64,000 nt of DNA from Desulfobacterales bacterium HSG16. Lineage in GTDB: Bacteria; Desulfobacterota; Desulfobacteria; Desulfobacterales; HSG16. The DNA lies in assembly GCA_030377965.1 (NCBI GenBank), contig JAUCGE010000010.1:1-64000 (forward strand). The letters are read 5' to 3'. Position 1 is the first letter of the stretch; each line of letters begins with the position of its first letter. A program made the position numbers and the translations under genes. The notes beneath the pieces were generated by a model that was not told where the DNA came from, ran no database searches, and saw only the letters and a list, made by a program, of their open reading frames with translations. Of the stretch, positions 36,792 to 44,599 are shown piece by piece.

Positions 36792-37730
36792 TCAGCCGGA
36801 ATTCAGAAAGCGAGCTATATTACGGTAAAGTCTGTCACACTGATCTTTCAACAGATTTTCCATATTTATGAATGCATGGGCCATGTCATCGAAATGGAGA
36901 TGCTGGTTTCGAATACCGGCATCGTTTAATTTTTGAATATAGGCAAAAGCTTCATCACGCAGCGGACAGAATTCAGCGCTGATGACCAATGATTCGGGCA
37001 AATTTCCCGTAAATTCCATATAAAGCGGAGAGACTTTTCTGCGGTTTTCGTCATGTTGAAAATAATTATCGAAAAACCATTCGATTTTTTCTTTTTGCAG
37101 CAGATATCCGTCTCCGTTCAATTCTATGGATTCCGACTGCATGGTATAATCGAGGCTGGGATATATGAGTATCTGCACCCTTATGTCAACATCGATGTCG
37201 TGCTGTGTATAGTGTGAAAGAGTAGCGCTTATGGCTCCGCCTGCACTGTCACCGGCTATGGAAAGTTGACGAATATAGTTGACTTTTCTCTGGCCGAGGG
37301 TAGCCCATATATTTTTAGCAACAGTGACTGCATCGACAATACCCGCCGGATAAGGGCATTCTGGAGCAAGTCTGTAATCGACTGAGACCACAATATGATT
37401 GGTTGCAAGAGCCATTTTCCGGCATATGGAATCATAAGCGATAATACTTCCGGCCATGTGGCCGCCGCCATGAAAATAGAGGAGTACCGGCAGCCTGGAT
37501 TCGGGTTCGGGATGATATATTCTCACCGATACATTGAATTCTTCCCCCTCGACCAGATCGTCTTGAACCCACTTGATCACCGGTTTTTCCGTTACAAAAG
37601 TGGATGTCAGGTTTACCAGCCCTTCACGGGCATTGGTCGGAGTCTGCTTGAACCCGTTTGCCTTCAAGTCTTTTAAAAGTTTGTTATATCCCTTGAGCCA
37701 GTTTTCAAGTTCTGATGCCAATTGTCGCAT
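36792..37730 (-). CDS. HSL-family alpha/beta hydrolase (esterase)
   Basis: 312 residues. It carries the oxyanion motif HGGG (YFHGGGHMAG), the nucleophile elbow GDSAGG, an acid residue in CPLRDEAF and the catalytic His in DMAHAFINM, all in the order of hormone-sensitive-lipase type (family IV) carboxylesterases. A YRLAPECPYPAG segment is also typical. No signal peptide, so cytoplasmic. These enzymes hydrolyse short acyl esters. It stands alone in the accessory zone, with a REP-like element and an integron-like site upstream. No evidence ties it to the lipopeptide cluster. Confidence 0.9.
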   Translation of the reverse strand: MRQLASELENWLKGYNKLLKDLKANGFKQTPTNAREGLVNLTSTFVTEKPVIKWVQDDLVEGEEFNVSVRIYHPEPESRLPVLLYFHGGGHMAGSIIAYDSICRKMALATNHIVVSVDYRLAPECPYPAGIVDAVTVAKNIWATLGQRKVNYIRQLSIAGDSAGGAISATLSHYTQHDIDVDIRVQILIYPSLDYTMQSESIELNGDGYLLQKEKIEWFFDNYFQHDENRRKVSPLYMEFTGNLPESLVISAEFCPLRDEAFAYIQKLNDAGIRNQHLHFDDMAHAFINMENLLKDQCDRLYRNIARFLNSG

Positions 37731-37856
37731 AGATTCGCTTTCCTGTTTTTTGATAAAGTATGAAAAAAAATATCAACATGAAATGGAAAAGGAAGCAAAA
37801 ATGATTTCCTTCTCACAGTTTGATAAGTACCTAATCAAATATTTCTCAACATTAAT

Positions 37857-37890
37857 GTAGGGGCAAACCCTCGTGGTTGCCCTCCGTACA
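37857..37890. repeat. REP-like element, copy 3
   Basis: 34 bp identical to 28081-28114. It ends where the attC-like site begins (CATAAC from 37889), so the repeat and the cassette border touch. Confidence 0.9.
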
Positions 37891-37960
37891 TAACCGTCGC
37901 GCCAACAGCTTTAGGGGAAAACGCCTCCCGTTCTCGCGGTCGGGTTGAGCCCTTGTTATG
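37889..37960 (-). other. attC-like recombination site downstream of PIN gene
   Basis: Read on the minus strand, the outer boxes CATAAC and GTTATG are exact complements, with inner CAAC and GTTG boxes at 7 and 8 nt spacing, matching the R and L box layout of integron attC sites (72 bp overall). The stop codon of the PIN gene falls inside the first box, as is usual for integron cassettes. The central part pairs only weakly, so this is a structural guess. Confidence 0.5.
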
Positions 37961-38420
37961 AAAGCATATTTTCCATTCTTAGATGGTTGAAATTTATAAC
38001 TTTACAGCCTGCTCTCGAAATTTCGTTGTACAAATCAAAATCAACCGTAAAAACACAATCAACACGTTTAGCTTTTACAGTTATTGCGGAGTCTGCAACA
38101 CCCAAACGACTGAAACATTCCTGCTTGAAAACGATAGTTTTCTCAATATGTGATTCTTTGAATTGAGATACTATTTCCTTCAAGAACGCCATTAATTTGT
38201 TGCTTTTGTTGGCATGAGATTGTTTCAATAAATTAGAAACCTCTGCCAGACAGTGTGAAGTAACCCATATTACTTGGCAATTAGCAAGACTCTCTTTGAG
38301 CAAAGCAAAATCTTCCTTAGTGAAATTACTTGTCCTTTTATGGTTTTCGATGAGATTTTCATCATAAAGCCCCACGACTAAGAGCAATAGCAAATTTGTA
38401 TCTAATAAAACACTACTCAC
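37956..38420 (-). CDS. PIN-domain ribonuclease, probable toxin
   Basis: 154 residues with the acidic PIN quartet: Asp7 (LLDTNLLL), Glu60 (CLAEVSNLL), Asp110 (GVADSA) and Asp127/Asp129 (FTVDFDLY). PIN proteins are Mg-dependent RNases and most small solitary ones are VapC-type toxins. It overlaps the preceding 94-residue gene by 8 bp, so the two are translationally coupled, and it ends inside an attC-like site. The partner is not a recognisable VapB, so a standard toxin-antitoxin role is likely but unproven. Confidence 0.82.
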   Translation of the reverse strand: MSSVLLDTNLLLLLVVGLYDENLIENHKRTSNFTKEDFALLKESLANCQVIWVTSHCLAEVSNLLKQSHANKSNKLMAFLKEIVSQFKESHIEKTIVFKQECFSRLGVADSAITVKAKRVDCVFTVDFDLYNEISRAGCKVINFNHLRMENMLS

Positions 38421-38697
38421 TTTTGATTTCTCTTATTTTAATTGATTTCACTTTTTCAGTTTCATTATCAATTTTTACTACTTTGTATTGCCGTTTTGGA
38501 TTCAGAGCTTGCAAAGTTGCTATCACACCAGTTTGTTTGGGATGGTCCCATGGACGAGAAAAACCCACTGTTACTTCCCAGGCTTTTTCATCTTCATTCA
38601 AAAACACTTCTTCCAAGCCAATATTTTCAGGTTTCTCCGCTCGAAATATTTCTGCTGCATATTCTATAGCTTTTTTTACCGCATCTTTAACATTCAT
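38413..38697 (-). CDS. Small hypothetical protein paired with PIN gene
   Basis: 94 residues: a helical N-terminal half (MNVKDAVKKAIEYAAEIFRA), a central beta-like segment with AWEVTVGFSRPWDHP, and a Lys-rich C-terminus. ATGGAGAAAAAC precedes the ATG and the stop overlaps the PIN gene start. I do not recognise a DNA-binding fold, so calling it an antitoxin rests only on the coupling to the PIN gene. Together the two form the body of an integron-like cassette. Confidence 0.7.
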   Translation of the reverse strand: MNVKDAVKKAIEYAAEIFRAEKPENIGLEEVFLNEDEKAWEVTVGFSRPWDHPKQTGVIATLQALNPKRQYKVVKIDNETEKVKSIKIREIKSE

Positions 38698-38713
38698 ATG
38701 TTTTTCTCCATTT

Positions 38714-38814
38714 CATAACGTATAGCATTATATGCATGGAGCGAGTAAACCCGGTCTCCAAAATTGAGATTACAGTTGTCACGAGCGGAGCATGCATATA
38801 ATGCCGTGTTGGGC
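38714..38814 (-). other. attC-like recombination site upstream of cassette
   Basis: On the minus strand it starts GCCCAAC (fits RYYYAAC) and ends GTTATGA, with a 15-bp near-perfect stem (GCATTATATGCATG and its complement, 38725-38738 and 38790-38804) inside. About 101 bp. The GTTATG box matches that of the site at 37889-37960, as expected for cassette borders. The next ORF starts 17 bp beyond the box. Confidence 0.55.
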
Positions 38815-39079
38815 TAAACCTACAGCTCCATAATGACAATTTAACATATGGATTTTTAACGCAAATGGCTCTGAAAAGTCAAGAAATTTTGGCTGAGGTA
38901 AGAAAATTTTTGGATTATAGATATGAAAAAATGCACGTTCCAGTCCATTTTCTTTGAAGAAACAGATGGAACATGCAAAAAAATATAAGAATCAGACAGA
39001 TCACAATGGCCATAACGGCGTTTATATCTGGCCTGTATTACGCGAAAAATACCCAGCGCTTTAAATCAGGAGACAACTA
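38815..39079. other. Non-coding gap before murI
   Basis: 265 bp between the attC-like site and the end of murI. No ORF of protein-like composition, tRNA or strong hairpin was seen. Confidence 0.6.
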
Positions 39080-39865
39080 TCAAAGATCAGCATGTTCAAG
39101 CAGAATCCGGCGCTTTAAAATCGTTCTTGCGCTCTGCTCAAATCTGTCAGTCAGGTCAGATACCATAAAACGGGTTGATCCGGTTTTGCTGATCTGCTCA
39201 TCAACATCAGGGTGATCTTCAAGAAAGGATTTTATTTTTTCGGCAATGGCAAGGGATGAATCGACAAGATAAACCCTTTTGCCCATTTTTCGCTGTATGA
39301 TTTTTTTCAATATGGGAAAATGAGTGCATCCCAGTATGAGCGAGTCTATCTGTCTGGTTTTCAGAGGATGCAGATATTTTTTTATGATCATGGTGGTTTC
39401 GGGTCTGTTGAGCCAGCCTTCTTCTACTATAGGCACAAGCAGGGGGCAGGCTGCTGAATGAATCCTGGACCTGCCGTTTTTTTTCATGATCATTTTTTCG
39501 TACACACCGCTTTTGACAGTGGCTCTTGTGCCGATTACACCGATTTGCTTTTTTCGTGAATTTTTCAAGGCAAGATCGACAGCAGGCTCAATGGGTTCGA
39601 ATACGGGAACACCAAAATTTTCACAGACTTGAGTGTATGCAGCACTTGATGCCGTGTTGCAGGCAATGACAATAATTTTTGCACCGATATTGAAAAGAAA
39701 ATCGCTCACCTGAAGGGAATACTCTGCAATTGTCGCAGCACTTTTGGTTCCATAAGGGGTGCGTGCAGTATCTCCCATATAAACAATATCATAGCTGGGT
39801 AGAGAATTCATTATGGCCTTTGCAACTGTCAGACCGCCTATGCCGGAATCAAATATTCCTATCAT
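39080..39865 (-). CDS. murI: Glutamate racemase
   Basis: 261 residues, full length. Interconverts L- and D-glutamate for peptidoglycan. The N-terminal IGIFDSGIGGLTV, both catalytic cysteines (Cys69 in IACNTASS and Cys180 in LGCTHFP) and the YMGDTARTPYG segment are present. It is the first housekeeping gene after the accessory zone and is transcribed alone on the minus strand, with divergent small hypothetical gene at 39972. Confidence 0.96.
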   Translation of the reverse strand: MIGIFDSGIGGLTVAKAIMNSLPSYDIVYMGDTARTPYGTKSAATIAEYSLQVSDFLFNIGAKIIVIACNTASSAAYTQVCENFGVPVFEPIEPAVDLALKNSRKKQIGVIGTRATVKSGVYEKMIMKKNGRSRIHSAACPLLVPIVEEGWLNRPETTMIIKKYLHPLKTRQIDSLILGCTHFPILKKIIQRKMGKRVYLVDSSLAIAEKIKSFLEDHPDVDEQISKTGSTRFMVSDLTDRFEQSARTILKRRILLEHADL

Positions 39866-39971
39866 GATAAATAAACCGCATTTTTTTTATTGATTAAAAA
39901 AGCATCCGAAATTACGATTACTGGCATTTGGCTATATGCCGTTTAACCGATTTTAATTCAAAAGGATGATG

Positions 39972-40274
39972 ATGATGACTATGGATAACGATCTGTACAA
40001 CCAACGCTCCATGAGCCAGAAAATATTTGAAACCGGGCTGGATACGAACACCATATCCTTGTATCTTCTATGCTGCGGCATAGCGGACACTGGCGCGGCA
40101 GTTACAAAAGAAAATCTTCTTGGCCCATGGAACAATACTCCAGATGCCTTAGATACTGCCATTGGCGTACTTGAAGACATCCGAATCATTTCAAAAAAAG
40201 ATGGAGCCTTTCTGGCTGACAATGACAATTCCCTGGCATGGCATATCAATGCCCCCGATCACTGGGAGATATGA
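39972..40274 (+). CDS. Small hypothetical protein
   Basis: About 100 residues. Four consecutive ATG codons (39966-39977) follow AAAAGG at 39960; the third or fourth has the best spacing. Sequence has a hydrophobic helix (ISLYLLCCGIADTG), then a KENLLGPWN turn and a C-terminal helix-strand part ending HWEI, suggesting a small winged-helix-like fold, but I do not recognise a family. It is convergent with the YkgJ-like gene. Confidence 0.6.
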   Translation: MMTMDNDLYNQRSMSQKIFETGLDTNTISLYLLCCGIADTGAAVTKENLLGPWNNTPDALDTAIGVLEDIRIISKKDGAFLADNDNSLAWHINAPDHWEI

Positions 40275-40308
40275 CCACTTAAAAATCTTACCATCGGATC
40301 ACCAGGGA

Positions 40309-40782
40309 TCACCGGGGCTTATTATACATATTGTTGCCGGTTGACTTAATGACCTCCCGGACACATTCTGCTATAAGATGGTTCGGAACATCTGTTCGCA
40401 TACCCGGACATGACCCTGCCATCATATGCCAGTTATCTGTATCGATCAGAACACTGTTGATAAATGGCCAGGCCCTGCACATGCGGGGCTTGACCGGATG
40501 GATGGTACACAAACTGTCCCAGAACATGCAAACCCCATTTTCATTCTGGGCAAGAACATACCTGTTTCCTGACAACTGGCAGCATCTGTCGATAAAAAGT
40601 TTTGGGTCTTCATTGATATATGCGGCAATTGCCTCAATGTCGGCAGGGGTTACATATGTTCCGCCATATCCTTTGCAGCATTCTCCGCACAGGGTACACT
40701 CGAATATATCCGAAGGTTTTGCTTTTGTTCTGTCTGATGATGAATCGTTTATTTTATCAGACAAGCCTTCACTGGAACTCAT
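40309..40782 (-). CDS. YkgJ-family cysteine-cluster protein
   Basis: 157 residues with the CTLCGECCKGYGG cluster near residue 30, further Cys in DRCCQL, CMFWDSLCTIHPVKPRMCRAWPF and SCPGM. This is the spacing of the YkgJ zinc/iron-chelating family, of unknown function. The start overlaps the recR 3' end by 14 bp, so it is likely the fourth gene of the dnaX-ybaB-recR operon. Confidence 0.88.
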   Translation of the reverse strand: MSSSEGLSDKINDSSSDRTKAKPSDIFECTLCGECCKGYGGTYVTPADIEAIAAYINEDPKLFIDRCCQLSGNRYVLAQNENGVCMFWDSLCTIHPVKPRMCRAWPFINSVLIDTDNWHMMAGSCPGMRTDVPNHLIAECVREVIKSTGNNMYNKPR

Positions 40783-41371
40783 AGCGGCACTCCATCGCTC
40801 TTTTCATGGTCGATTGATCCACATATTTCAAATCTCCTCCGATGGGAACTCCTGATGCTATCCGGCTGACTTTGACCGGATATTTTTCGAGCTGGCCCGC
40901 TATATAAGATGCCGTGGCCTCGCCTTCTACACCAGTGCCTGTAGCAAGCACCACTTCCCGCACACCTTTCGATTCGACCCGCTGGATCAGTTCCCTGATT
41001 CTGATATTATCCGGCCCGATTCCGTCCATGGGTGACAGCACACCCTGGAGGATATGGTAAAGACCTGAAAAACCGCCTGACTTTTCAATGGCCACCATTT
41101 CAGCAGGCTGCTCCACCACGCATACGCAGGCAGAATCTCTTGCCGGGCTGCTGCAAATCTGGCAGATATCTTCATCGCTTAAACAAAAGCACATGGAACA
41201 GAGTTTCGCCTTTTCTTTGACATCCGATATGCTTCGGGCAAGATTTTCGGCTTCCTGGCCTGGAGCGTCAAGAATATGCACAGCCAGACGTTCTGCGGTT
41301 TTTTCGCCTATACCCGGAAGCCTGGACAATTCCCTGATCAAATTTAAAACAGAAGCGGGATAATGGTTCAT
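40769..41371 (-). CDS. recR: Recombination mediator RecR
   Basis: 200 residues, typical length. Helix-hairpin-helix near the N-terminus (SRLPGIGEKTAERLA), four-cysteine zinc finger (CSMCFCLSDEDICQIC), then a Toprim domain (VCVVEQPAEMVAIE) and the C-terminal Walker-B-like region. With RecO/RecF it loads RecA at gaps. It lies 3 bp after ybaB in the usual dnaX-ybaB-recR order. Confidence 0.97.
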   Translation of the reverse strand: MNHYPASVLNLIRELSRLPGIGEKTAERLAVHILDAPGQEAENLARSISDVKEKAKLCSMCFCLSDEDICQICSSPARDSACVCVVEQPAEMVAIEKSGGFSGLYHILQGVLSPMDGIGPDNIRIRELIQRVESKGVREVVLATGTGVEGEATASYIAGQLEKYPVKVSRIASGVPIGGDLKYVDQSTMKRAMECRYEFQ

Positions 41372-41374
41372 GAA

Positions 41375-41689
41375 CTAAAACATTCCCGGTATATTCATGC
41401 CGCCTGTCAGTTTTCCCATTCTTTCATTCGCCATCTGCTGAGATTTGGCAAGGGCATCATTTACGGCTGCTACAACCAGATCCTGGAGCATTTCAACATC
41501 CTCCGGGTCAACCACTTCTTTTTCGATCTCTATGGAAACAATTTCCTGTTTTCCAGTCACAACAACTTTTACCATGCCGCCGCCGGAAGAACTTTCAGTT
41601 GTTTCTTTTGCCAGATCATCCTGAAGCTTCATCATTTTTGACTGAAGTTTCTGCGCCTGTTTCATCATCTGTCCCATTCCACCTTTCAT
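41375..41689 (-). CDS. ybaB: YbaB/EbfC nucleoid-associated protein
   Basis: 104 residues: N-terminal Met/Gln-rich helix (MKGGMGQMMKQAQKLQSKM), central strands (GMVKVVVTGKQEIVSIEI), C-terminal helix with DLVVAAVNDALAKSQ. Binds DNA as a dimer. Located between dnaX and recR as in most bacteria. Confidence 0.96.
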   Translation of the reverse strand: MKGGMGQMMKQAQKLQSKMMKLQDDLAKETTESSSGGGMVKVVVTGKQEIVSIEIEKEVVDPEDVEMLQDLVVAAVNDALAKSQQMANERMGKLTGGMNIPGMF

Positions 41690-41713
41690 CTGCTTTCCTT
41701 TCTTCTTGTAAAT

Positions 41714-43747
41714 TTATTGGTTCAAAACTTTAAAATCGACAATTTTGCCGTTGAATATCTCAAGAGCAGCTCCTATTAAAGGATGGCTCAAGGCTTCCTG
41801 TTCAATTGCATTGGCCTGCCTTGCTCCTGCCTGTCCGTTGTTTTCGGCAGGTTTGCCGGGTGTAACTATTACTTCCATTTTTCTGCCAAAAACCGATTCG
41901 CAGGCAGTTTTTATCATACTCATGTTTTTATTGATCTGTTTTAATTGAAATGCCTGACCGCTGGTTTCGATTTCGATTTTACCTGTGTCAAAGTTTTTCA
42001 GCCTGCATTGTGACAAACAGTTTGCCAGCAGGCTTTTCTGATCTGCTATCCGGCTTATCAAGCGTTTCCATCCTTGTTCAGGATTTACAGATCCGGTATT
42101 GACAGATTCTGCTGCAAAGTTTTCTCCGGCCAGATTCGGTGTATTCACAGGAGCGGGGGCCTGCATCGGGGCAGAATAATTGTCTGGAGTACTTAATGAA
42201 ATATCCGCAGAATATGCATCCAGAGGAATTTCTTCCAAAGCTCCGTTCTGTTGATCTTCCATATGGCCGGAAGTATTCGACGGGCGTGCGGCAGGAACTG
42301 GTTCCGGCACAGGTGGTTCCGGTATCTGCTCTTTTTGTACTGGTGCGGCAGGAACTGGCTCCGGCACGGACGGCTCAGGTATCTGCTCTGTTTGTACTGG
42401 TGCGGCAGGAACTGGCTCCGGCACGGACGGCTCAGGTATCTGTTCTTTTTGCACTGGTGCGGCAGGAACTGGTTCTGGCACTGGCGGTTCAGCTATTTGC
42501 TCTGTTTGTACTGGTGCGGCAGGAACTGACTCCGGCACGGGCGGTTCAGTTTTCTGCCCTTTTTGTACTGGAGTAACAGGAACTGCAACTTTCATATCAA
42601 TACCGATATTACCTGCCAGATGATCCAGTTTTTCTATCAGAGTATCTATGGGCAGGCCCGGTCTGGTCTGAAACATTCGTATGAAAGCCATTTCCAGAGC
42701 TATCTGTGAATGAGCGGAAAAAAGGACAGAAGCCTCTTCTTTGAACAGAATATCAAGCATACGGCCCAGATAAATATCCGAAACCTGATTGGCCTGGGCT
42801 TTCATTGATTGGATTTCACGCGCCGGAAGATCCATGAGTTTTGCAGCATTGTCGGTTATACGTACCATCAGAAGATTCCTGAAATGACCCAGCAGGGAAG
42901 AATACAGTTCCTTTACGCTGTGGCCGCGTTCATATACGGTATCAAGAATTTCAAGAATTTTTGCAAGATCCTGCTTTAAAATGGCATCTGATATATCAAA
43001 AAGAATTTGCGAGTCGATTACGCCCAGGATATCTATGATCTGTTTTGAAGTTATTTCACCATCCGCACAGGTCAGTACCTGATCCAGGAGGCTCAGGGCA
43101 TCTCTCATGCATCCGCCCGATTCTTTTGCCACGATTTCAAGTCCTTCGTGATCGACCTTTTTACCTTCTGCAAGACACAGAGAAGCCATGTGATTTATGA
43201 TTGATGCTGATTCGAGCCGTTTTAAATCATGCCGCTGGCATCTTGAGAGAATTGTCACCGGAATCTTGTTGGATTCGGTGGTGGCAAAGAAAAACATTAT
43301 ATGGGGAGGCGGTTCTTCCAGGGTTTTTAACAGCGCATTGAAAGCGGCTGTACTGAGCATGTGGACTTCATCTATTATATATATCTTGTAACGGCTGTGG
43401 GCAGGCATATACCTTATATTGTCCCTGAGTTCCCGGATATTATCCACGCCATTGTTGGAGGCTCCGTCGATTTCAAAAACATCGACAGCGCTTCCCGATG
43501 TAATTTCCTTACATGACTGGCACTGGTTGCACGGTTCGGAGGCAGGCCCTTGTTCGCAGTTCATGGCCTTTGCCATTATCCTTGCTACGGTTGTCTTGCC
43601 AGTTCCCCTGGGGCCGGAAAACAAGATGGCATGAGCCACGCGATCTGCCTCAATGGCATTTTTTAAGGTGTGGGTTACATGGGTCTGAGCGACCACATCT
43701 TCAAAGGTCTGGGGGCGGTATTTCCGAGCAAGAACAAGATAGGACAT
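41714..43747 (-). CDS. dnaX: DNA polymerase III subunit tau/gamma
   Basis: 677 residues. AAA+ clamp-loader core with Walker A GPRGTGKTT, zinc cysteines in NCEQG...CNQCQSC, IDEVHMLS (Walker B) and SRC sensor (ILSRCQRH). After the collar domain (to about residue 365) a proline-rich linker consists of five 57-bp units encoding the 19-residue repeat VPEPVPAAPVQ(T/K)EQIPEP. A C-terminal tau-like domain follows (EQGWKRLISRIADQKSLLA). First gene of the dnaX-ybaB-recR-ykgJ operon. I saw no run of A/G that clearly matches the E. coli frameshift site, so a separate gamma form is not evident. Confidence 0.96.
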   Translation of the reverse strand: MSYLVLARKYRPQTFEDVVAQTHVTHTLKNAIEADRVAHAILFSGPRGTGKTTVARIMAKAMNCEQGPASEPCNQCQSCKEITSGSAVDVFEIDGASNNGVDNIRELRDNIRYMPAHSRYKIYIIDEVHMLSTAAFNALLKTLEEPPPHIMFFFATTESNKIPVTILSRCQRHDLKRLESASIINHMASLCLAEGKKVDHEGLEIVAKESGGCMRDALSLLDQVLTCADGEITSKQIIDILGVIDSQILFDISDAILKQDLAKILEILDTVYERGHSVKELYSSLLGHFRNLLMVRITDNAAKLMDLPAREIQSMKAQANQVSDIYLGRMLDILFKEEASVLFSAHSQIALEMAFIRMFQTRPGLPIDTLIEKLDHLAGNIGIDMKVAVPVTPVQKGQKTEPPVPESVPAAPVQTEQIAEPPVPEPVPAAPVQKEQIPEPSVPEPVPAAPVQTEQIPEPSVPEPVPAAPVQKEQIPEPPVPEPVPAARPSNTSGHMEDQQNGALEEIPLDAYSADISLSTPDNYSAPMQAPAPVNTPNLAGENFAAESVNTGSVNPEQGWKRLISRIADQKSLLANCLSQCRLKNFDTGKIEIETSGQAFQLKQINKNMSMIKTACESVFGRKMEVIVTPGKPAENNGQAGARQANAIEQEALSHPLIGAALEIFNGKIVDFKVLNQ
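42288..42572. repeat. 57-bp tandem repeat, five units, in dnaX linker
   Basis: Units start at 42288, 42345, 42402, 42459 and 42516, each exactly 57 bp with a GCGGCAGGAACTGG opening. They encode a Pro/Glu/Gln-rich 19-residue spacer between the collar and tau domains. High identity between units suggests recent expansion. Confidence 0.96.
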
Positions 43748-43937
43748 AAGAATCTCCGGGGCCTTTACAGGCCGCTTTTTTTATTGCGCCTTTTACATTG
43801 ATATTGTCCACGGATAAAATCGTTGAAGACCGGTTTCCATAATGAGCTGTACATTCGGGCTTCAGGATAAAGTATTTGGGAAAGACCGGAAGGGGCTGAA
43901 ATCATATAAGAGTGTAAATTATATTTTATGATAAATA

Positions 43938-44098
43938 AGGGCCGTGGATGAAATAACTTCCACAACCTTGCTTGCCTTTGAACCTGTTTTCTTCGTTGCA
44001 TCAATGGGTACAGACAATAAGTATTCACCCATTGATGCGTCTTGAACACAGATCCAAATTCGGTGCAATCTTATGGAACTAATTTCATCCACGGCCCT
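43938..44098. repeat. MITE-like inverted-repeat element upstream of dnaX
   Basis: Terminal inverted repeats of about 24 bp (AGGGCCGTGGATGAAATAAC at 43938 and its near complement ending 44098) enclose an inner stem (GCATCAATGGGT 43998-44009 with its complement 44027-44038). No ORF inside. Half-copies of the arm are seen near 28050 and 50091, so this is a dispersed family. Confidence 0.8.
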
Positions 44099-44144
44099 GA
44101 TCAGAAACTTTTTATTGAAGGTAAAGAACACCTGTAAAAAAATA

Positions 44145-44238
44145 TGGCGGAGAGAGAGGGATTCGAACCCTCGGTACCACTTGTGGCAGTACACACGATT
44201 TCCAGTCGTGCTCCTTCAGCCAGCTCGGACATCTCTCC
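44145..44238 (-). tRNA. tRNA-Ser(GGA)
   Basis: On the minus strand: acceptor GGAGAGA paired with TCTCTCC, long variable arm typical of serine tRNAs, anticodon GGA inside a CACGA/TCGTG stem, T loop GGTTCGAATCC. CCA is encoded (44145-44147). Confidence 0.95.
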
Positions 44239-44316
44239 ATTTATTTATTCATTCATATGCAAAAAAAAGCATATGGGCTTTTTAAAGTCAATCTCACTCT
44301 CTTGCAGGAAATATCC

Positions 44317-44409
44317 TGGCGGAGAGGGTGGGATTCGAACCCACGATCCCGCTTTTGGCAGGATACTGCTTTTCGAGAGCAGGGCCTTCAGCCGCTCGGC
44401 CACCTCTCC
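44317..44409 (-). tRNA. tRNA-Ser(CGA)
   Basis: Acceptor GGAGAGG with CCTCTCC, anticodon CGA in a CTGCT/AGCAG stem, long variable arm (CCTGCCAAAAGCGGG), T arm GTGGGTTCGAATCCCAC and encoded CCA. It lies 79 bp upstream of tRNA-Ser(GGA) on the same strand, probably one transcript. Confidence 0.95.
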
Positions 44410-44599
44410 AACTCTCAAACACAAAAATAGTCTAATACACGTTTGAAATTTACTTGTCAACGATCTTTATCGATATTTTTTATGTTTTATGGACATTATT
44501 TGAAAAACATATAGAATTCACTTGAAAATTGCATTTGTTTTTAGTATCAGTTTTCCGAATTTTGAATATGTCAATCACGGAAAATAAAGGAAATAAATT

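Noticed and set aside
42288-42572. CRISPR array
   Set aside because: The repeats are contiguous 57-bp units without spacers, in frame inside dnaX.
42139-42576. Plus-strand repetitive frame opposite dnaX
   Set aside because: Open only because the 57-bp repeats are free of stops in this frame.
41714-43747. Programmed frameshift in dnaX for a gamma form
   Set aside because: Only short A runs (CAAAAAG) inside the repeats; no classical A-rich heptamer with a following stem was seen.
43870-43910. Possible 4.5S SRP RNA near dnaX (CCGGAAGG)
   Set aside because: Only a short match to the conserved loop; the following AGCAGC part and the flanking stem are absent.
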